Below, piece by piece: positions 20,899 through 28,864 of a DNA stretch of 64,000 nt (position 1 is the stretch's first letter; the number at the start of each line of letters is the position of its first letter). The position numbers and the translations under genes are program-made. The notes under the pieces were generated by a model that saw nothing but the letters and a program-made list of their open reading frames with translations, did not search any database and was not told the origin of the DNA. The DNA is from Mesorhizobium sp. CA14 (GTDB lineage Bacteria; Pseudomonadota; Alphaproteobacteria; Rhizobiales; Rhizobiaceae), in assembly GCF_020165195.1 (NCBI RefSeq), contig NZ_JAIUHR010000004.1, positions 248,001-312,000 of the forward strand, given 5' to 3'.

Positions 20899-21744
20899 TC
20901 AGTGTCCCTTGGCGATCCGGTCCAAGGCCATCAGCTTTTTCAGCAGCGCCGGCATGTCCTTGAAAGGAACCATGTTGGGACCATCCGAAGATGTCGAATT
21001 GTCGGGGTCCTGATGTGTTTCGATGAAGACACCGGCGACGCCAACTGCAACGGCCGCGCGCGCGAGCGTCGCGACGAAGCGCCGTTCGCCGCCGGAGGAG
21101 CCGCCCTGCCCGCCCGGCTGCTGTACGGAATGGGTTGCGTCGAAAATTACCGGGGCACCGATCTCGGCCATGATCGGCAGCGCGCGCATGTCCGAGACCA
21201 GCGTGTTATAACCGAACGAGACGCCTCGCTCGGTGGCAAGCACGTTCGGATTGCCGGAGCCGGTGATCTTGGCGACGACATTCTTCATGTCCCAGGGCGC
21301 GAGGAACTGGCCCTTCTTCACATTGATGACCTTGCCGGTCCTGGCCGCGGCGACCAGCATGTCGGTCTGGCGCGACAGAAAGGCCGGGATTTGGAGGACG
21401 TCGACATGGGGCGCTACGATCGCGCATTGCTCCTCGGTGTGGACGTCGGTCAGCACCGGCAGCGAGAACGTCTTGCGCAGATCGTCGAAGATCGGCATCG
21501 CCGCGTCGAGCCCCGCGCCGCGCGTCGCCGACAGCGAGGTGCGGTTGGCCTTGTCGTAGCTGGTCTTGTAGACGAGGCCGATTCCCAGCCGTTCCGTCAG
21601 TTCCTTCAGCGCGCCGGCCATGTCGAAAGCGTGCTGGCGCGATTCGAGCTGGCACGGGCCGGCGATCAGCGACAGCGGCGCATTGTTGGCGAAGACGACC
21701 TTGCCGACGGTTACCGATGAATTGGGCGCCAGGGGCTGGCTCAT
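20899..21744 (-). CDS. kdsA: 2-dehydro-3-deoxyphosphooctonate aldolase (KDO-8-P synthase)
   Basis: Condenses phosphoenolpyruvate with arabinose 5-phosphate to make KDO-8-phosphate for the lipopolysaccharide inner core. 281 residues. Motifs include LIAGPCQLESRQHA, YKTSYDKANRTS, LTDVHTEEQ, and VIFDATHSVQQPGGQGG near the C-terminus. Its start overlaps the stop of the VOC gene by ATGA. In many proteobacteria kdsA precedes eno; here a PRC gene and the short transcript intervene. Confidence 0.96.
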   Translation of the reverse strand: MSQPLAPNSSVTVGKVVFANNAPLSLIAGPCQLESRQHAFDMAGALKELTERLGIGLVYKTSYDKANRTSLSATRGAGLDAAMPIFDDLRKTFSLPVLTDVHTEEQCAIVAPHVDVLQIPAFLSRQTDMLVAAARTGKVINVKKGQFLAPWDMKNVVAKITGSGNPNVLATERGVSFGYNTLVSDMRALPIMAEIGAPVIFDATHSVQQPGGQGGSSGGERRFVATLARAAVAVGVAGVFIETHQDPDNSTSSDGPNMVPFKDMPALLKKLMALDRIAKGH

Positions 21745-22613
21745 GGGATCTCCCGGAAGATGAAGGCGGCGCCCTGCCCGAGCGCCGGTGGAACGACGAT
21801 GTCAGTGCCGCACATGTTGTGATCGATGGCGCTGGCCGCAAGCGCGCGTAACGTTGAAGCTTTGTCGCGGACCGAGAAAACAATCGCTTGAAAGCGCAAA
21901 TGCGGCGAAGGCTCGGCCGCTAGACCGAAGCGCTGCGCGTAGCTTTCGGGCGTGACGATGCTCAGGATCGCATTTGGCAGCCGCACCGCGTTACCGTCCG
22001 CCTTCGCGCCTGCGGCGATCGCGACCAGTCCGATCTGCGCGGGCGGCGCGTCGCTGACCGCGATCACTTCGACGATGCCGGTTACGCCGTTGGCATGCGC
22101 CTGGAGCGCCGTGCGATCGATCTTCGGCGGGTTCACGCGCTCGCAGGCGAAGAGGAAGGCGTCCCTCGCCTGCTTGTCGGCCACGAAGGCCAGCTTGAAG
22201 GACGCCGTATCGCTCTTTCCGTTCGTGTCGGTGAAGGCACGTGAAAAACCCAGCATGTCGCCGGCCGACAGGTCGGCTTCGACAAAGCGCCTATGGTCGG
22301 CATCGGCATGGCCGGTTCCAAGCACGACGGCGGAAAAGCCCTCCTCGCCCAGCCGTTCGCGATAAAGGCGGTCGCGCGCTACGAAGACATTGCCGGCCGC
22401 AATCGCCTGTCCCGTCGCCTGCGCATCTGCCACCGCCAACGGCTCGAGATAGGTGCCGTCGGCGAAAAAGACGCAAGCATTCTCCGTGCCGAAGGGGTGG
22501 ACGCCTGTGGGTGCGACGACAAAGCCGAGCGAGGTCAGACGCGACCGGACGGCATCGAGGCTCGGTGTCGGCAGCACGAGATGGTCGAGCGGATGGGCGG
22601 AGCTTTCGATCAT
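21741..22613 (-). CDS. VOC/glyoxalase-like domain protein
   Basis: A 290-residue protein with two glyoxalase-like halves, opening with PLDHLVLPTPSLDAVRSRL and later FGTENACVFFADGTYLE, a layout typical of the glyoxalase-like (Glyoxalase_5/VOC) proteins next to kdsA in rhizobia. Function unknown; VOC members include metal-dependent lyases and dioxygenases. Coupled to kdsA by a 4-base overlap. Confidence 0.8.
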   Translation of the reverse strand: MIESSAHPLDHLVLPTPSLDAVRSRLTSLGFVVAPTGVHPFGTENACVFFADGTYLEPLAVADAQATGQAIAAGNVFVARDRLYRERLGEEGFSAVVLGTGHADADHRRFVEADLSAGDMLGFSRAFTDTNGKSDTASFKLAFVADKQARDAFLFACERVNPPKIDRTALQAHANGVTGIVEVIAVSDAPPAQIGLVAIAAGAKADGNAVRLPNAILSIVTPESYAQRFGLAAEPSPHLRFQAIVFSVRDKASTLRALAASAIDHNMCGTDIVVPPALGQGAAFIFREIP

Positions 22614-22682
22614 GCCGGCGCGGTGTGCCTCATTCCGGCTGGCGGTTCAAGTGCACCGAACCGTTGGCCGCGGCTTTGCCGC

Positions 22683-22973
22683 TCAGGCAGCGGCCACGAC
22701 ATCCGCAGAATAGCGCAATTCGCGCAGCGGCTTCACCTTGTTTGTGGTATCCGCGTAAATCGGATGCGCCTTGTAGGCGGCAAGGGCGGCCTCGTCCGCG
22801 AACTCGGCATAGACGACCACGTCGATCGCGTTGGAGAACAGGTCGACCTTGGTGTTGAGCGTCACCTCGAAATGCTTGGAGTGCGGAATCTTGCCGAGCG
22901 CCAGCAGGCCCGAGCGCACGGTCTCGACATCTTCCTTGCGCCGCACGCTGAAGAAAACGATGTGCCGGATCAA
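22683..22973 (-). CDS. Dabb (stress-responsive A/B barrel) family protein
   Basis: A 96-residue dimeric alpha/beta barrel protein beginning MIRHIVFFSVRRKEDVETV, with the family's HFEVTLNTKVD and FADEAALAAYKAHPIY. Members include stress-induced proteins and small cyclases; the reaction here is unknown. I start at TTG 22973 because GGAGG sits 5-6 bases before it and the protein then has the normal length. The longer ATG/GTG start at 23033 adds 20 unrelated residues. Confidence 0.82.
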   Translation of the reverse strand: MIRHIVFFSVRRKEDVETVRSGLLALGKIPHSKHFEVTLNTKVDLFSNAIDVVVYAEFADEAALAAYKAHPIYADTTNKVKPLRELRYSADVVAAA

Positions 22974-23075
22974 GCCAGCCTCCCTGATCTTCGATTCAGC
23001 GGCGTTTTTGTGGGAGCGGGGCCTGGGCGTCAACCGGCAACGATGTCGCGCCCGCAGCGCGCAAACGTCAAGGCC

Positions 23076-23204
23076 TCACCCAGTAACGAGGCGCACGATG
23101 CGCGACATTTCCCGCACGGTCACATCTAGGTAGTGACCATGGTTGTAGAGGCCATCCCAGATCAGAAAGAAGGCGATGGCGGCGATGACGATCACATAAC
23201 GCAT
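23076..23204 (-). CDS. Predicted 42-residue single-pass membrane protein
   Basis: Short ORF reading MRYVIVIAAIAFFLIWDGLY followed by NHGHYLD, with one membrane helix (about 3-20) and a polar C-terminus rich in Arg/Val ending RIVRLVTG. The amino-acid pattern is that of a real small membrane protein rather than an antisense shadow. The ribosome site is weak. It lies 9 bases after another short ORF on the same strand. No function can be assigned. Confidence 0.55.
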   Translation of the reverse strand: MRYVIVIAAIAFFLIWDGLYNHGHYLDVTVREMSRIVRLVTG

Positions 23205-23212
23205 GTCTAAAA

Positions 23213-23365
23213 CTATCGCATGTGGAAGTGCGGAACCAGAGGGGGGGGCGACGGCAGTTGTTCCAGTTCACCGCTTTTGCCTGGCGCTTTCGGCCAGCGG
23301 CGCCTGCGCCGCATGAACGCGAAGCCACGCTCGTGAGGCGACGCAATGAAACTGCGATCGGCCAT
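23213..23365 (-). CDS. Possible 50-residue basic protein
   Basis: ATG at 23365 is preceded by GGAG at 7 bases. The ORF begins MADRSFIASPHERGFAFMRR, continues with further Arg residues and a Pro-rich tail (LPSPPPLVPHFHMR), and stops 8 bases before the 42-residue ORF. The ribosome site and spacing favour translation, but the composition is unremarkable for GC-rich chance ORFs. The gap between ndh and the membrane ORF holds nothing else. Confidence 0.3.
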   Translation of the reverse strand: MADRSFIASPHERGFAFMRRRRRWPKAPGKSGELEQLPSPPPLVPHFHMR

Positions 23366-23402
23366 CAGGCATCTCCGCTGCCGGCAGGCGACGGCCAGGG
23401 AA

Positions 23403-24666
23403 TCAACTCTTGTCGTCGTCGCCCTGCGTGATCAGGCGCGCGCTGCGCTGGCCGGTAAGATAAATCCATAGCCAGCTAAGCGAGACCGCGAGGCGGTTGC
23501 GGAAGTCGATCAGGAAATAGATGTGCGCTATGCCCCAAAGCCACCAGGCGAGCCAGCCGGTGAGCTTGATCCAGCCGAAATCGATGGCGGCGGCGCGCTT
23601 GCCGATCGTCGCCAGGTCGCCGGCATGCCGGTACTGGAAGGGACGGGTCGCCGTGTCGCCGGCAAGCCGCGCCTTGATCGTCGCGGCGACATGCTTGCCC
23701 TCCTGCTTGGCGGAAGGCGCCACGCCCGGCACCGGCTTCCCATCCGGCCGCAGCACATGCGGTGTCGCCGATGACGAAAATGTCGGGATTGCCCTGCACG
23801 GTGAGGTCCGGTTCGACGATCACCCTGCCCGCCCGATCGGCCGGCGCTCCCAGCCATTCGGCCGCCGGCGAAGCGGCAACGCCGGCCGCCCAGATGATCG
23901 TTCTTGCCGGCAGGCGCTTGTCGCCGAAGACGACGCCTTCGGCATCGAGCTTAGTGACGGGGCGCCCGAGCTCAACGGTGACGCCCAGCCGTTCCAGCGC
24001 CTTGCGGGCATAGTCGGAAAGCTGCGGCGCGAAATTAGCCAGGATCCGGTCGCCGGCTTCGATCAGCACGACGCGCGCCTGCCGCGTGTCGATATTGCGG
24101 AACTCGCCGCGCAACGTGTCATTTGCAAGCTCGACAATGGTGCCGGCGAGCTCGACGCCGGTCGGCCCGCCGCCGACAATGACCAGCGTCAGCAGCGCCT
24201 GGCGCCTGGCCGGATCGGTTTCGCGCTCGGCCTGCTCGAAGGCGAGCAGGATACGGCGCCGGATCGTCGTGGCATCCTCGAGCGTCTTCAGACCCGGTGC
24301 GAACGGCTCCCATTCGTCATGGCCGAAATAGGCGTGGCGCGCGCCGGTGGCGAGCACCAGCGTGTCGTAAGGGATCGAGCTGCCGTCCTCGAGCAGCACG
24401 CGCTTGCCGACGCGATCGATGCCGGTGACATTGCCGAGAAGCGTCGTCACGTCCTTGCGCCTGCGCAGCAGATGACGGATCGGCCAGGCAACCTCCGAGG
24501 TCGCCAGCGACGTCGTCGCCACCTGGTAAAGCAGTGGTTGGAACAGGTGGTGATTGCGCTTGTCGATCATCGTGATGCGCACCGGTGCGCCAGACAGTGC
24601 ACGGGTGAGTTCGAGCCCGCCGAACCCGGCGCCAACGACCACGACATGATGCTCGGTTTCGCTCAT
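23403..24666 (-). pseudogene. ndh: Type II NADH dehydrogenase (NDH-2), disrupted by a frameshift
   Basis: FAD enzyme that passes electrons from NADH to quinone without pumping protons. From 24666 (MSETEHHVVVVGAGFGG) the frame runs through IVGGGPTGVELAG and ends its homologous part at VIGDTA near 23760. The remaining segment, HVLRPDGKPVPGVAPSAKQEGKH and the C-terminal membrane-anchor region ending GDDDKS, lies in another minus-strand frame up to 23403. Two bases are missing where GCGCATGTG would be expected but GCATGTG is present. Joined, the product would be about 421 residues, normal for NDH-2. It is a true recent mutation, a slippage product or a sequencing error; the rest of both parts is intact. 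Confidence 0.8.
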
Positions 24667-24839
24667 TTCATCCACCTCGCGACGTAAAGCTACCACACTG
24701 GATGTAAGTGTTTTTGTGCATTGCAACAACATCTTGCCGGGCAGGAAACATGCCCCAGAGTCGTCGCGTGGCGTCGCGAATGCACATGGGGCGCGCCTCG
24801 CCACAGGTATAGCGTGAGACAGCATTACAGGACCTTATC

Positions 24840-25499
24840 ATGGCTGATAATCGCGACGACGACGGGCTGGCCCAATACGCATCGCCGCCCTGCTTCATGC
24901 ATGAACTCGACCCGCAATATCGGGAGCCGCTCTCCGACTGGGCCGATGTCAGGCGATGGCGCAAGGCGGAGCGCGAGCGGCTTATCAATGCCCGCCTCGC
25001 CGTTTCAGCCGACGCGCGCGCCGTCATGTCGGCACGCATCGCCGAAGGCATCGACGCGCTGATCGGCGACATAGACGGCCGGATGGTCAGCCTCTATTGG
25101 CCGTTTCGCGGCGAGCCGGATCTGCGTGGCTGGATGGCCTCGATCAACGAGCGCGGTGGGCGCACCGCGCTGCCCGTCGTCATCGAGAAGGGGCAGCCGC
25201 TGGTGTTTCGCGCCTACAAACAGGGTGACCGGCTGGAAAAGGGCGTGTGGAACATTCCGATCCCGGCCGAGGGCGACCCGGTGCTGCCCGACATCGTGAT
25301 CTCGCCGATCGTCGGCATCGATCCAGGTAACTATCGGCTGGGTTATGGCGGCGGCTTTTACGATCGCACGCTTGCCGCAATGCCGTTCAGGCCGCTGGTC
25401 ATCGGCGTCGGCTACGAACTGCAGCGCATTCCGACCATCTACCCGCAGCCGCACGATATCCCAATGACGACTGTGGTGACCGAAGCCGCAGCGGTCTAA
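24840..25499 (+). CDS. 5-formyltetrahydrofolate cyclo-ligase
   Basis: Enzyme of the MTHFS family converting 5-formyl-THF to 5,10-methenyl-THF with ATP. 219 residues. The conserved C-terminal block LGYGGGFYDRTL is present, and an N-terminal helix WRKAERERLINARLAVSADARA matches the family's start region. About 30 residues longer at the N-terminus than the core enzyme. Divergent from ndh across a 173-base gap. Confidence 0.9.
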   Translation: MADNRDDDGLAQYASPPCFMHELDPQYREPLSDWADVRRWRKAERERLINARLAVSADARAVMSARIAEGIDALIGDIDGRMVSLYWPFRGEPDLRGWMASINERGGRTALPVVIEKGQPLVFRAYKQGDRLEKGVWNIPIPAEGDPVLPDIVISPIVGIDPGNYRLGYGGGFYDRTLAAMPFRPLVIGVGYELQRIPTIYPQPHDIPMTTVVTEAAAV

Positions 25500-25969
25500 G
25501 CCATCTCCGGCCGCAGCCCGACCGCCGTGCGATCGACGATCTCGCGCAGTGCGAAGGACGAGTTGATCTTGGTCACGTGCGGCATGGCCGACAGCCATTC
25601 CTTGTGGATGCGCTCATAGTCGACGAGATCTTTCGCCGCGATGCGCAGGATGTAGTCGTATTCGCCCGACATCAGATGGCAGGAGAGCACGTTCGGGCAG
25701 CGCTTGATCGCTGCCTCGAAATCCGACAGCGTCTTTTCGAATTGCCCCGACAGCGATATGTGCACGATCGCCGTCATCTGGTGGCCGAGCGCGGAATTGG
25801 ACAGCCGCGCGTGGTAACCGCGGATGGTTCCGGACTTCTCCAGATTGTCGAGCCGGCGGGAACAGGCCGATTGGGAAAGGCCGACCTTCTCGGCAAGCGC
25901 CGCATTGGGGATCCGGCCATCCTTCTGCAAAGTCTCCAGAATGGCGATATCAATCCTGTCGAGCCGCAT
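25496..25969 (-). CDS. Lrp/AsnC-family regulator, probably of ald
   Basis: A 157-residue transcription regulator. The N-terminal HTH (DRIDIAILETLQKDGRIPNAALAEKVGLS) and C-terminal RAM ligand-binding domain (VLSCHLMSGEYDYILRI) are complete. It lies divergent from alanine dehydrogenase, the arrangement of AldR, which activates ald in response to alanine; that role is inference from position. The convergent end overlaps the cyclo-ligase stop by 4 bases. Confidence 0.92.
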   Translation of the reverse strand: MRLDRIDIAILETLQKDGRIPNAALAEKVGLSQSACSRRLDNLEKSGTIRGYHARLSNSALGHQMTAIVHISLSGQFEKTLSDFEAAIKRCPNVLSCHLMSGEYDYILRIAAKDLVDYERIHKEWLSAMPHVTKINSSFALREIVDRTAVGLRPEMA

Positions 25970-25982
25970 TTTTCGTGGTTCC

Positions 25983-26048
25983 TGCGAATTTCAAGTCGTT
26001 TTTCGCAACGATTATCGAAGAGAGACCATTGCCGCAAGTGCATTCGCA
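25983..26048. promoter_or_regulatory. Candidate operator between aldR-like gene and ald
   Basis: The 206-base divergent region holds an inverted pair TGCGAA (25983-25988) and TTCGCA (26002-26007), 19 bases apart in phase, and a third TTCGCA at 26043-26048. Lrp-family proteins bind several phased degenerate dyads, so these are plausible sites. Not proven. Confidence 0.35.
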
Positions 26049-26175
26049 AACACATACGGAACGATTCGTGGTTGACTGCGGTTACTGCGTGTCCACCCTC
26101 CGCATTTTCGACCCGGTGACATGCACGAGCGACAGTGAGAGCGCCCCTTGAAGGGCGCGGACAGGGAGAAGAAAG

Positions 26176-27291
26176 ATGCGTGTCGGCTGCCCCAAGGAAA
26201 TCAAGAACCACGAATATCGCGTCGGCCTGACGCCGGGCTCGGTCCGCGAATATGTCGCGCATGGCCATGAAGTGCTGGTCGAGACCGGTGCTGGCGCCGG
26301 CATCGGCGCCGACGACAACGCCTATCGCGCCGCCGGCGCCACCATCGCCAAGACGGCCGCCGACGTGTTCGCCAAGTCGGACATGATCGTCAAGGTCAAG
26401 GAGCCGCAGCCAAACGAATGGGTCCAGCTGCGCGACGGCCAGATCCTCTACACCTATCTCCATTTGGCTCCGGATCCGGAGCAGACCAAGGGTCTTCTTG
26501 CTTCAGGCGTCACCGCGATTGCCTATGAAACCGTGACCGACGATCGCGGCGGCCTGCCGCTGCTCGCGCCGATGTCGGAAGTCGCCGGCCGCCTGTCGAT
26601 CCAGGCCGGCGCGACGGCGCTGCAGAAGGCCAATGGCGGCCGTGGCGTGCTGCTCGGCGGCGTACCCGGCGTGCTGCCCGGCAAGGTCACGGTGCTCGGC
26701 GGCGGCGTCGTCGGCCTGCACGCGGCCAAGATGGCTGCCGGCCTCGGCGCCGACGTCACCATCATCGACCGCTCGATCCCGCGCCTTCGCCAGCTCGACG
26801 ACATTTTCGGCGGCCGCGTCCATACCCGCTACTCGACCGTCGAAGCGCTGGAAGAAGAATGCTTCTCGGCCGATGTCGTCATCGGCGCCGTGCTGATTCC
26901 GGGCGCCGCGGCGCCCAAGCTCGTGACCCGCGAAATGCTTTCCGGCATGAAGAAGGGCTCGGTGCTGGTCGACGTCGCGATCGACCAGGGCGGTTGCTTC
27001 GAGACCTCGCATGCCACGACCCACGCCGATCCGACCTATGAGGTCGACGGCGTGATCCATTATTGCGTCGCGAACATGCCCGGCGCCGTGCCGGTCACTT
27101 CGGCGCACGCGCTCAACAACGCGACGCTGCACTATGGCCTGCAGCTCGCCGACAAGGGCCTCAAGGCGCTGGTCGATGACCACCACCTGCGCAACGGCCT
27201 CAATGTCCATAAGGGCAAGATCACCAACCGCGCCGTCGCCGAGGCGCTCGGCTACGAAATGGTCGAGCCGAAGGCGGTGCTCGCCGCCTGA
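26176..27291 (+). CDS. ald: Alanine dehydrogenase
   Basis: NAD-dependent reversible deamination of L-alanine to pyruvate; in rhizobia important for alanine use and for bacteroid nitrogen metabolism. 371 residues. Motifs: [20 protein letters not shown] at the N-terminus, [17 protein letters not shown] for NAD binding, and [21 protein letters not shown] near the C-terminus. Preceded by GGGAGAAGAAAG as ribosome site and followed by a strong terminator. Confidence 0.97.
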   Translation: MRVGCPKEIKNHEYRVGLTPGSVREYVAHGHEVLVETGAGAGIGADDNAYRAAGATIAKTAADVFAKSDMIVKVKEPQPNEWVQLRDGQILYTYLHLAPDPEQTKGLLASGVTAIAYETVTDDRGGLPLLAPMSEVAGRLSIQAGATALQKANGGRGVLLGGVPGVLPGKVTVLGGGVVGLHAAKMAAGLGADVTIIDRSIPRLRQLDDIFGGRVHTRYSTVEALEEECFSADVVIGAVLIPGAAAPKLVTREMLSGMKKGSVLVDVAIDQGGCFETSHATTHADPTYEVDGVIHYCVANMPGAVPVTSAHALNNATLHYGLQLADKGLKALVDDHHLRNGLNVHKGKITNRAVAEALGYEMVEPKAVLAA

Positions 27292-27318
27292 CATCCGGCC
27301 AGAACTTCCTCCTGTCGC

Positions 27319-27348
27319 GCCCGCCGGGTCATTCCGGCGGGCTTTTTT
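27319..27348 (+). terminator. Rho-independent terminator of ald
   Basis: Perfect stem GCCCGCCGG (27319-27327) and CCGGCGGGC (27334-27342), 6-base loop, then six Ts. Located 28 bases after the ald stop. Confidence 0.92.
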
Positions 27349-27384
27349 GCGCGCAAAACTTAATCCCCACCCGAATCCGGGCAA

Positions 27385-27411
27385 CAAAAAAGCGGAGCAA
27401 AAGCCCCGCTT
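27385..27411 (-). terminator. Rho-independent terminator of a minus-strand small transcript
   Basis: Stem AAGCGGAGC (27390-27398) against GCCCCGCTT (27403-27411) with one mismatch. On the minus strand the seven As at 27385-27391 become the T tract. The only candidate gene upstream on that strand is the 21-codon ORF at 27473-27538. Confidence 0.75.
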
Positions 27412-27472
27412 CCTCGATGTTGCGATCTGTCGCCGGTCCATCCGCGGTCGACAAATCATCAACGATTACTGT

Positions 27473-27538
27473 TTAGCGCAGTAGTACGACGGGAATACGA
27501 CAGTTCTTGGAAGGTCCGGTTTCCATCTTCCCGGCCAT
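27473..27538 (-). CDS. Predicted 21-residue microprotein with own terminator
   Basis: ATG at 27538 is preceded by AAGGAG at 4-5 bases, one of the strongest ribosome sites in the window. The ORF reads MAGKMETGPSKNCRIPVVLL plus R, then TAA. About 60 bases later a minus-strand terminator follows, giving a compact unit of roughly 200 bases. A hairpin (TGTGAA-ATGC-TTCACA, 27550-27565) lies just upstream of the ribosome site. I do not recognise the peptide. It could also be the coding part of a dual-function RNA. Confidence 0.5.
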   Translation of the reverse strand: MAGKMETGPSKNCRIPVVLLR

Positions 27539-27583
27539 TGTGCTCCTTGTGTGAAATGCTTCACATTCGCCCGACAGGAAAGA

Positions 27584-27715
27584 CGCCTAGACAGGCGACG
27601 TTACTGGCGGCCTGAGCTGCTTGCCCGGTCGGACAAGTCCGGCCCGGACAGCACTTGCCGGCAGCTTCTGTCAGACCCTCCAACGGCCCGCCCGACCATC
27701 GGCGGGCTTTTTTTT
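27584..27715 (+). ncRNA. Candidate plus-strand small RNA ending in a strong terminator
   Basis: The terminator at 27686-27715 (stem GCCCGCC/GGCGGGC, 8 Ts) faces plus, but ald already ends at 27348 and no plus-strand gene lies between. Within 27584-27680 there are short hairpins (CGCCT-AGAC-AGGCG at 27584-27597; a CGGAC-AA-GTCCG dyad in the interval). The 5' end is not defined by the sequence; the start given is only the first hairpin. Confidence 0.3.
27686..27715 (+). terminator. Orphan rho-independent terminator
   Basis: Stem GCCCGCC (27686-27692) and GGCGGGC (27701-27707), 8-base loop, T tract 27708-27715. It ends just before the stop of the convergent DUF1203-like gene and would be a poor minus-strand terminator, as there are no As on its left. 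Confidence 0.85.
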
Positions 27716-27718
27716 GGA

Positions 27719-28186
27719 TCATGGCCGCTCGATGCGGCATTGATAGCAATTGTTCTGCGCCGACCGGACATGGATGTAGGCGATGTCGTCGCGCTCAAGC
27801 AGTGCTGTCGCGCGAGCTGCGATGTCGCCCGTCGGCGTGACCGCGCCGCTGCCATAGACGATGCGATCGTCCTTGCCATAGCCCCTGACGATGTAGTCGC
27901 TGCCTTCGAGCATTTCCGGCAGCGCATCCCCGTCGGCGGCGCGCTCGCATTCGTCGGCATGCAGGAAGATCGGGCCGGTTTCGGCATAGGGCTGCAGTTC
28001 CGGGAACGGCCGGTAGGCAACGATCAGATAGCCGTCACCCTCGGCGACGTTCCTGAGGCAATGCCTGCAGGGCACGCCGTCGCCGTCGGAAATGCGGTGC
28101 TCCGGGCTGCGGCCATAGGCATCGGACCCTCCCCGCTGCAAGGCGCGCACGGCTTCGGTCGGCAAGGCTTTGAACTGGATGGTCAT
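27719..28186 (-). CDS. DUF1203-like protein
   Basis: A 155-residue cytosolic protein opening MTIQFKALPTEAVRALQRGG, with a C-RH-CL motif (GVPCRHCLRNV), a LHADECER segment, and a C-terminal NNCYQCRIERP. The paired Cys/His residues suggest metal binding. The pattern matches the DUF1203 family; its function is unknown. The start at 28186 has GGAG 7 bases upstream; the GTG start 87 bases earlier is less likely. Confidence 0.75.
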   Translation of the reverse strand: MTIQFKALPTEAVRALQRGGSDAYGRSPEHRISDGDGVPCRHCLRNVAEGDGYLIVAYRPFPELQPYAETGPIFLHADECERAADGDALPEMLEGSDYIVRGYGKDDRIVYGSGAVTPTGDIAARATALLERDDIAYIHVRSAQNNCYQCRIERP

Positions 28187-28297
28187 GACAAATCTCCGGT
28201 GTCGATCTCCGGAAATTATGCCTTGGCGACAGTGCCTCCCACCCGATTCCTGACTGGCGGAACCGTTTCTCACCAGTCCTGGAATTGCTGAATTGCT

Positions 28298-28864
28298 CTA
28301 GTCTCGCATGACGCTGGCCGAGCGCTCGGCGAAGGTCAGCGGATGGACGACCTCTTTCTTCTGCGCCACCGGCGTGAAGCCGAGCTTCTGGTAAAGCGGC
28401 AGAGCCGCCGGATGATCGAGGGTGCAGGTCTGCACGGTAACGCGCCTTGGCCCATATGCCCAGGCCGCCGAGATCGCGGCGCCAAGGAACCATCGGCCGA
28501 TGCCCTGGCCATGCGCATGCTCCATCATGCCGAAATAAGCGAGCTCCACTTCGTCCGGAAGATGCGGCTTGAGGTCGAAGAAGCCGGCGGGGGCGCCGTC
28601 GAGATAGAGCACGCGGATGTCGCGGTCCTCGCGGTGCAAGCCGGCGGCGAGCTCCTCGTCGCTGAGCCTCAGCACATTGACCCAGTGCCATTTGCGACCG
28701 ACGCGATCCATCAGATAGCGGTAGAAATGGAGCGGGATATCTTTCGTCTTCAGCAGCGCGATCTGGCGATTATAGGGGATCGGCGGTGAAACCGCCGGCG
28801 CCGCATGCATCTCCAGGAATGTGACGGTGACATCGATATCTTGCAGCGCGCTGTTTTCCATCAT
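28298..28864 (-). CDS. GNAT-family N-acetyltransferase
   Basis: A 188-residue acetyltransferase. The acetyl-CoA site HGQGIGRWFLGAAI is clear near residue 120, followed by LPLYQKLGFTPV, the usual strand/helix near the C-terminus. Substrate unknown. Two adjacent ATGs at 28864 and 28861 are possible; the first overlaps the sseA stop as ATGA. It is probably the last gene of a cysK-alaX-sseA-GNAT operon. Confidence 0.85.
   Translation of the reverse strand: MMENSALQDIDVTVTFLEMHAAPAVSPPIPYNRQIALLKTKDIPLHFYRYLMDRVGRKWHWVNVLRLSDEELAAGLHREDRDIRVLYLDGAPAGFFDLKPHLPDEVELAYFGMMEHAHGQGIGRWFLGAAISAAWAYGPRRVTVQTCTLDHPAALPLYQKLGFTPVAQKKEVVHPLTFAERSASVMRD

Noticed and set aside
24667..24839. Structured gap upstream of 5-formyl-THF cyclo-ligase considered as 6S RNA
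   Set aside because: 6S RNA lies next to this gene in many proteobacteria and the gap has a GCCCCA...TGGGGC stem, but it is only 173 bases, I could not find the conserved central-bubble sequence, and part of it must be the ndh promoter.
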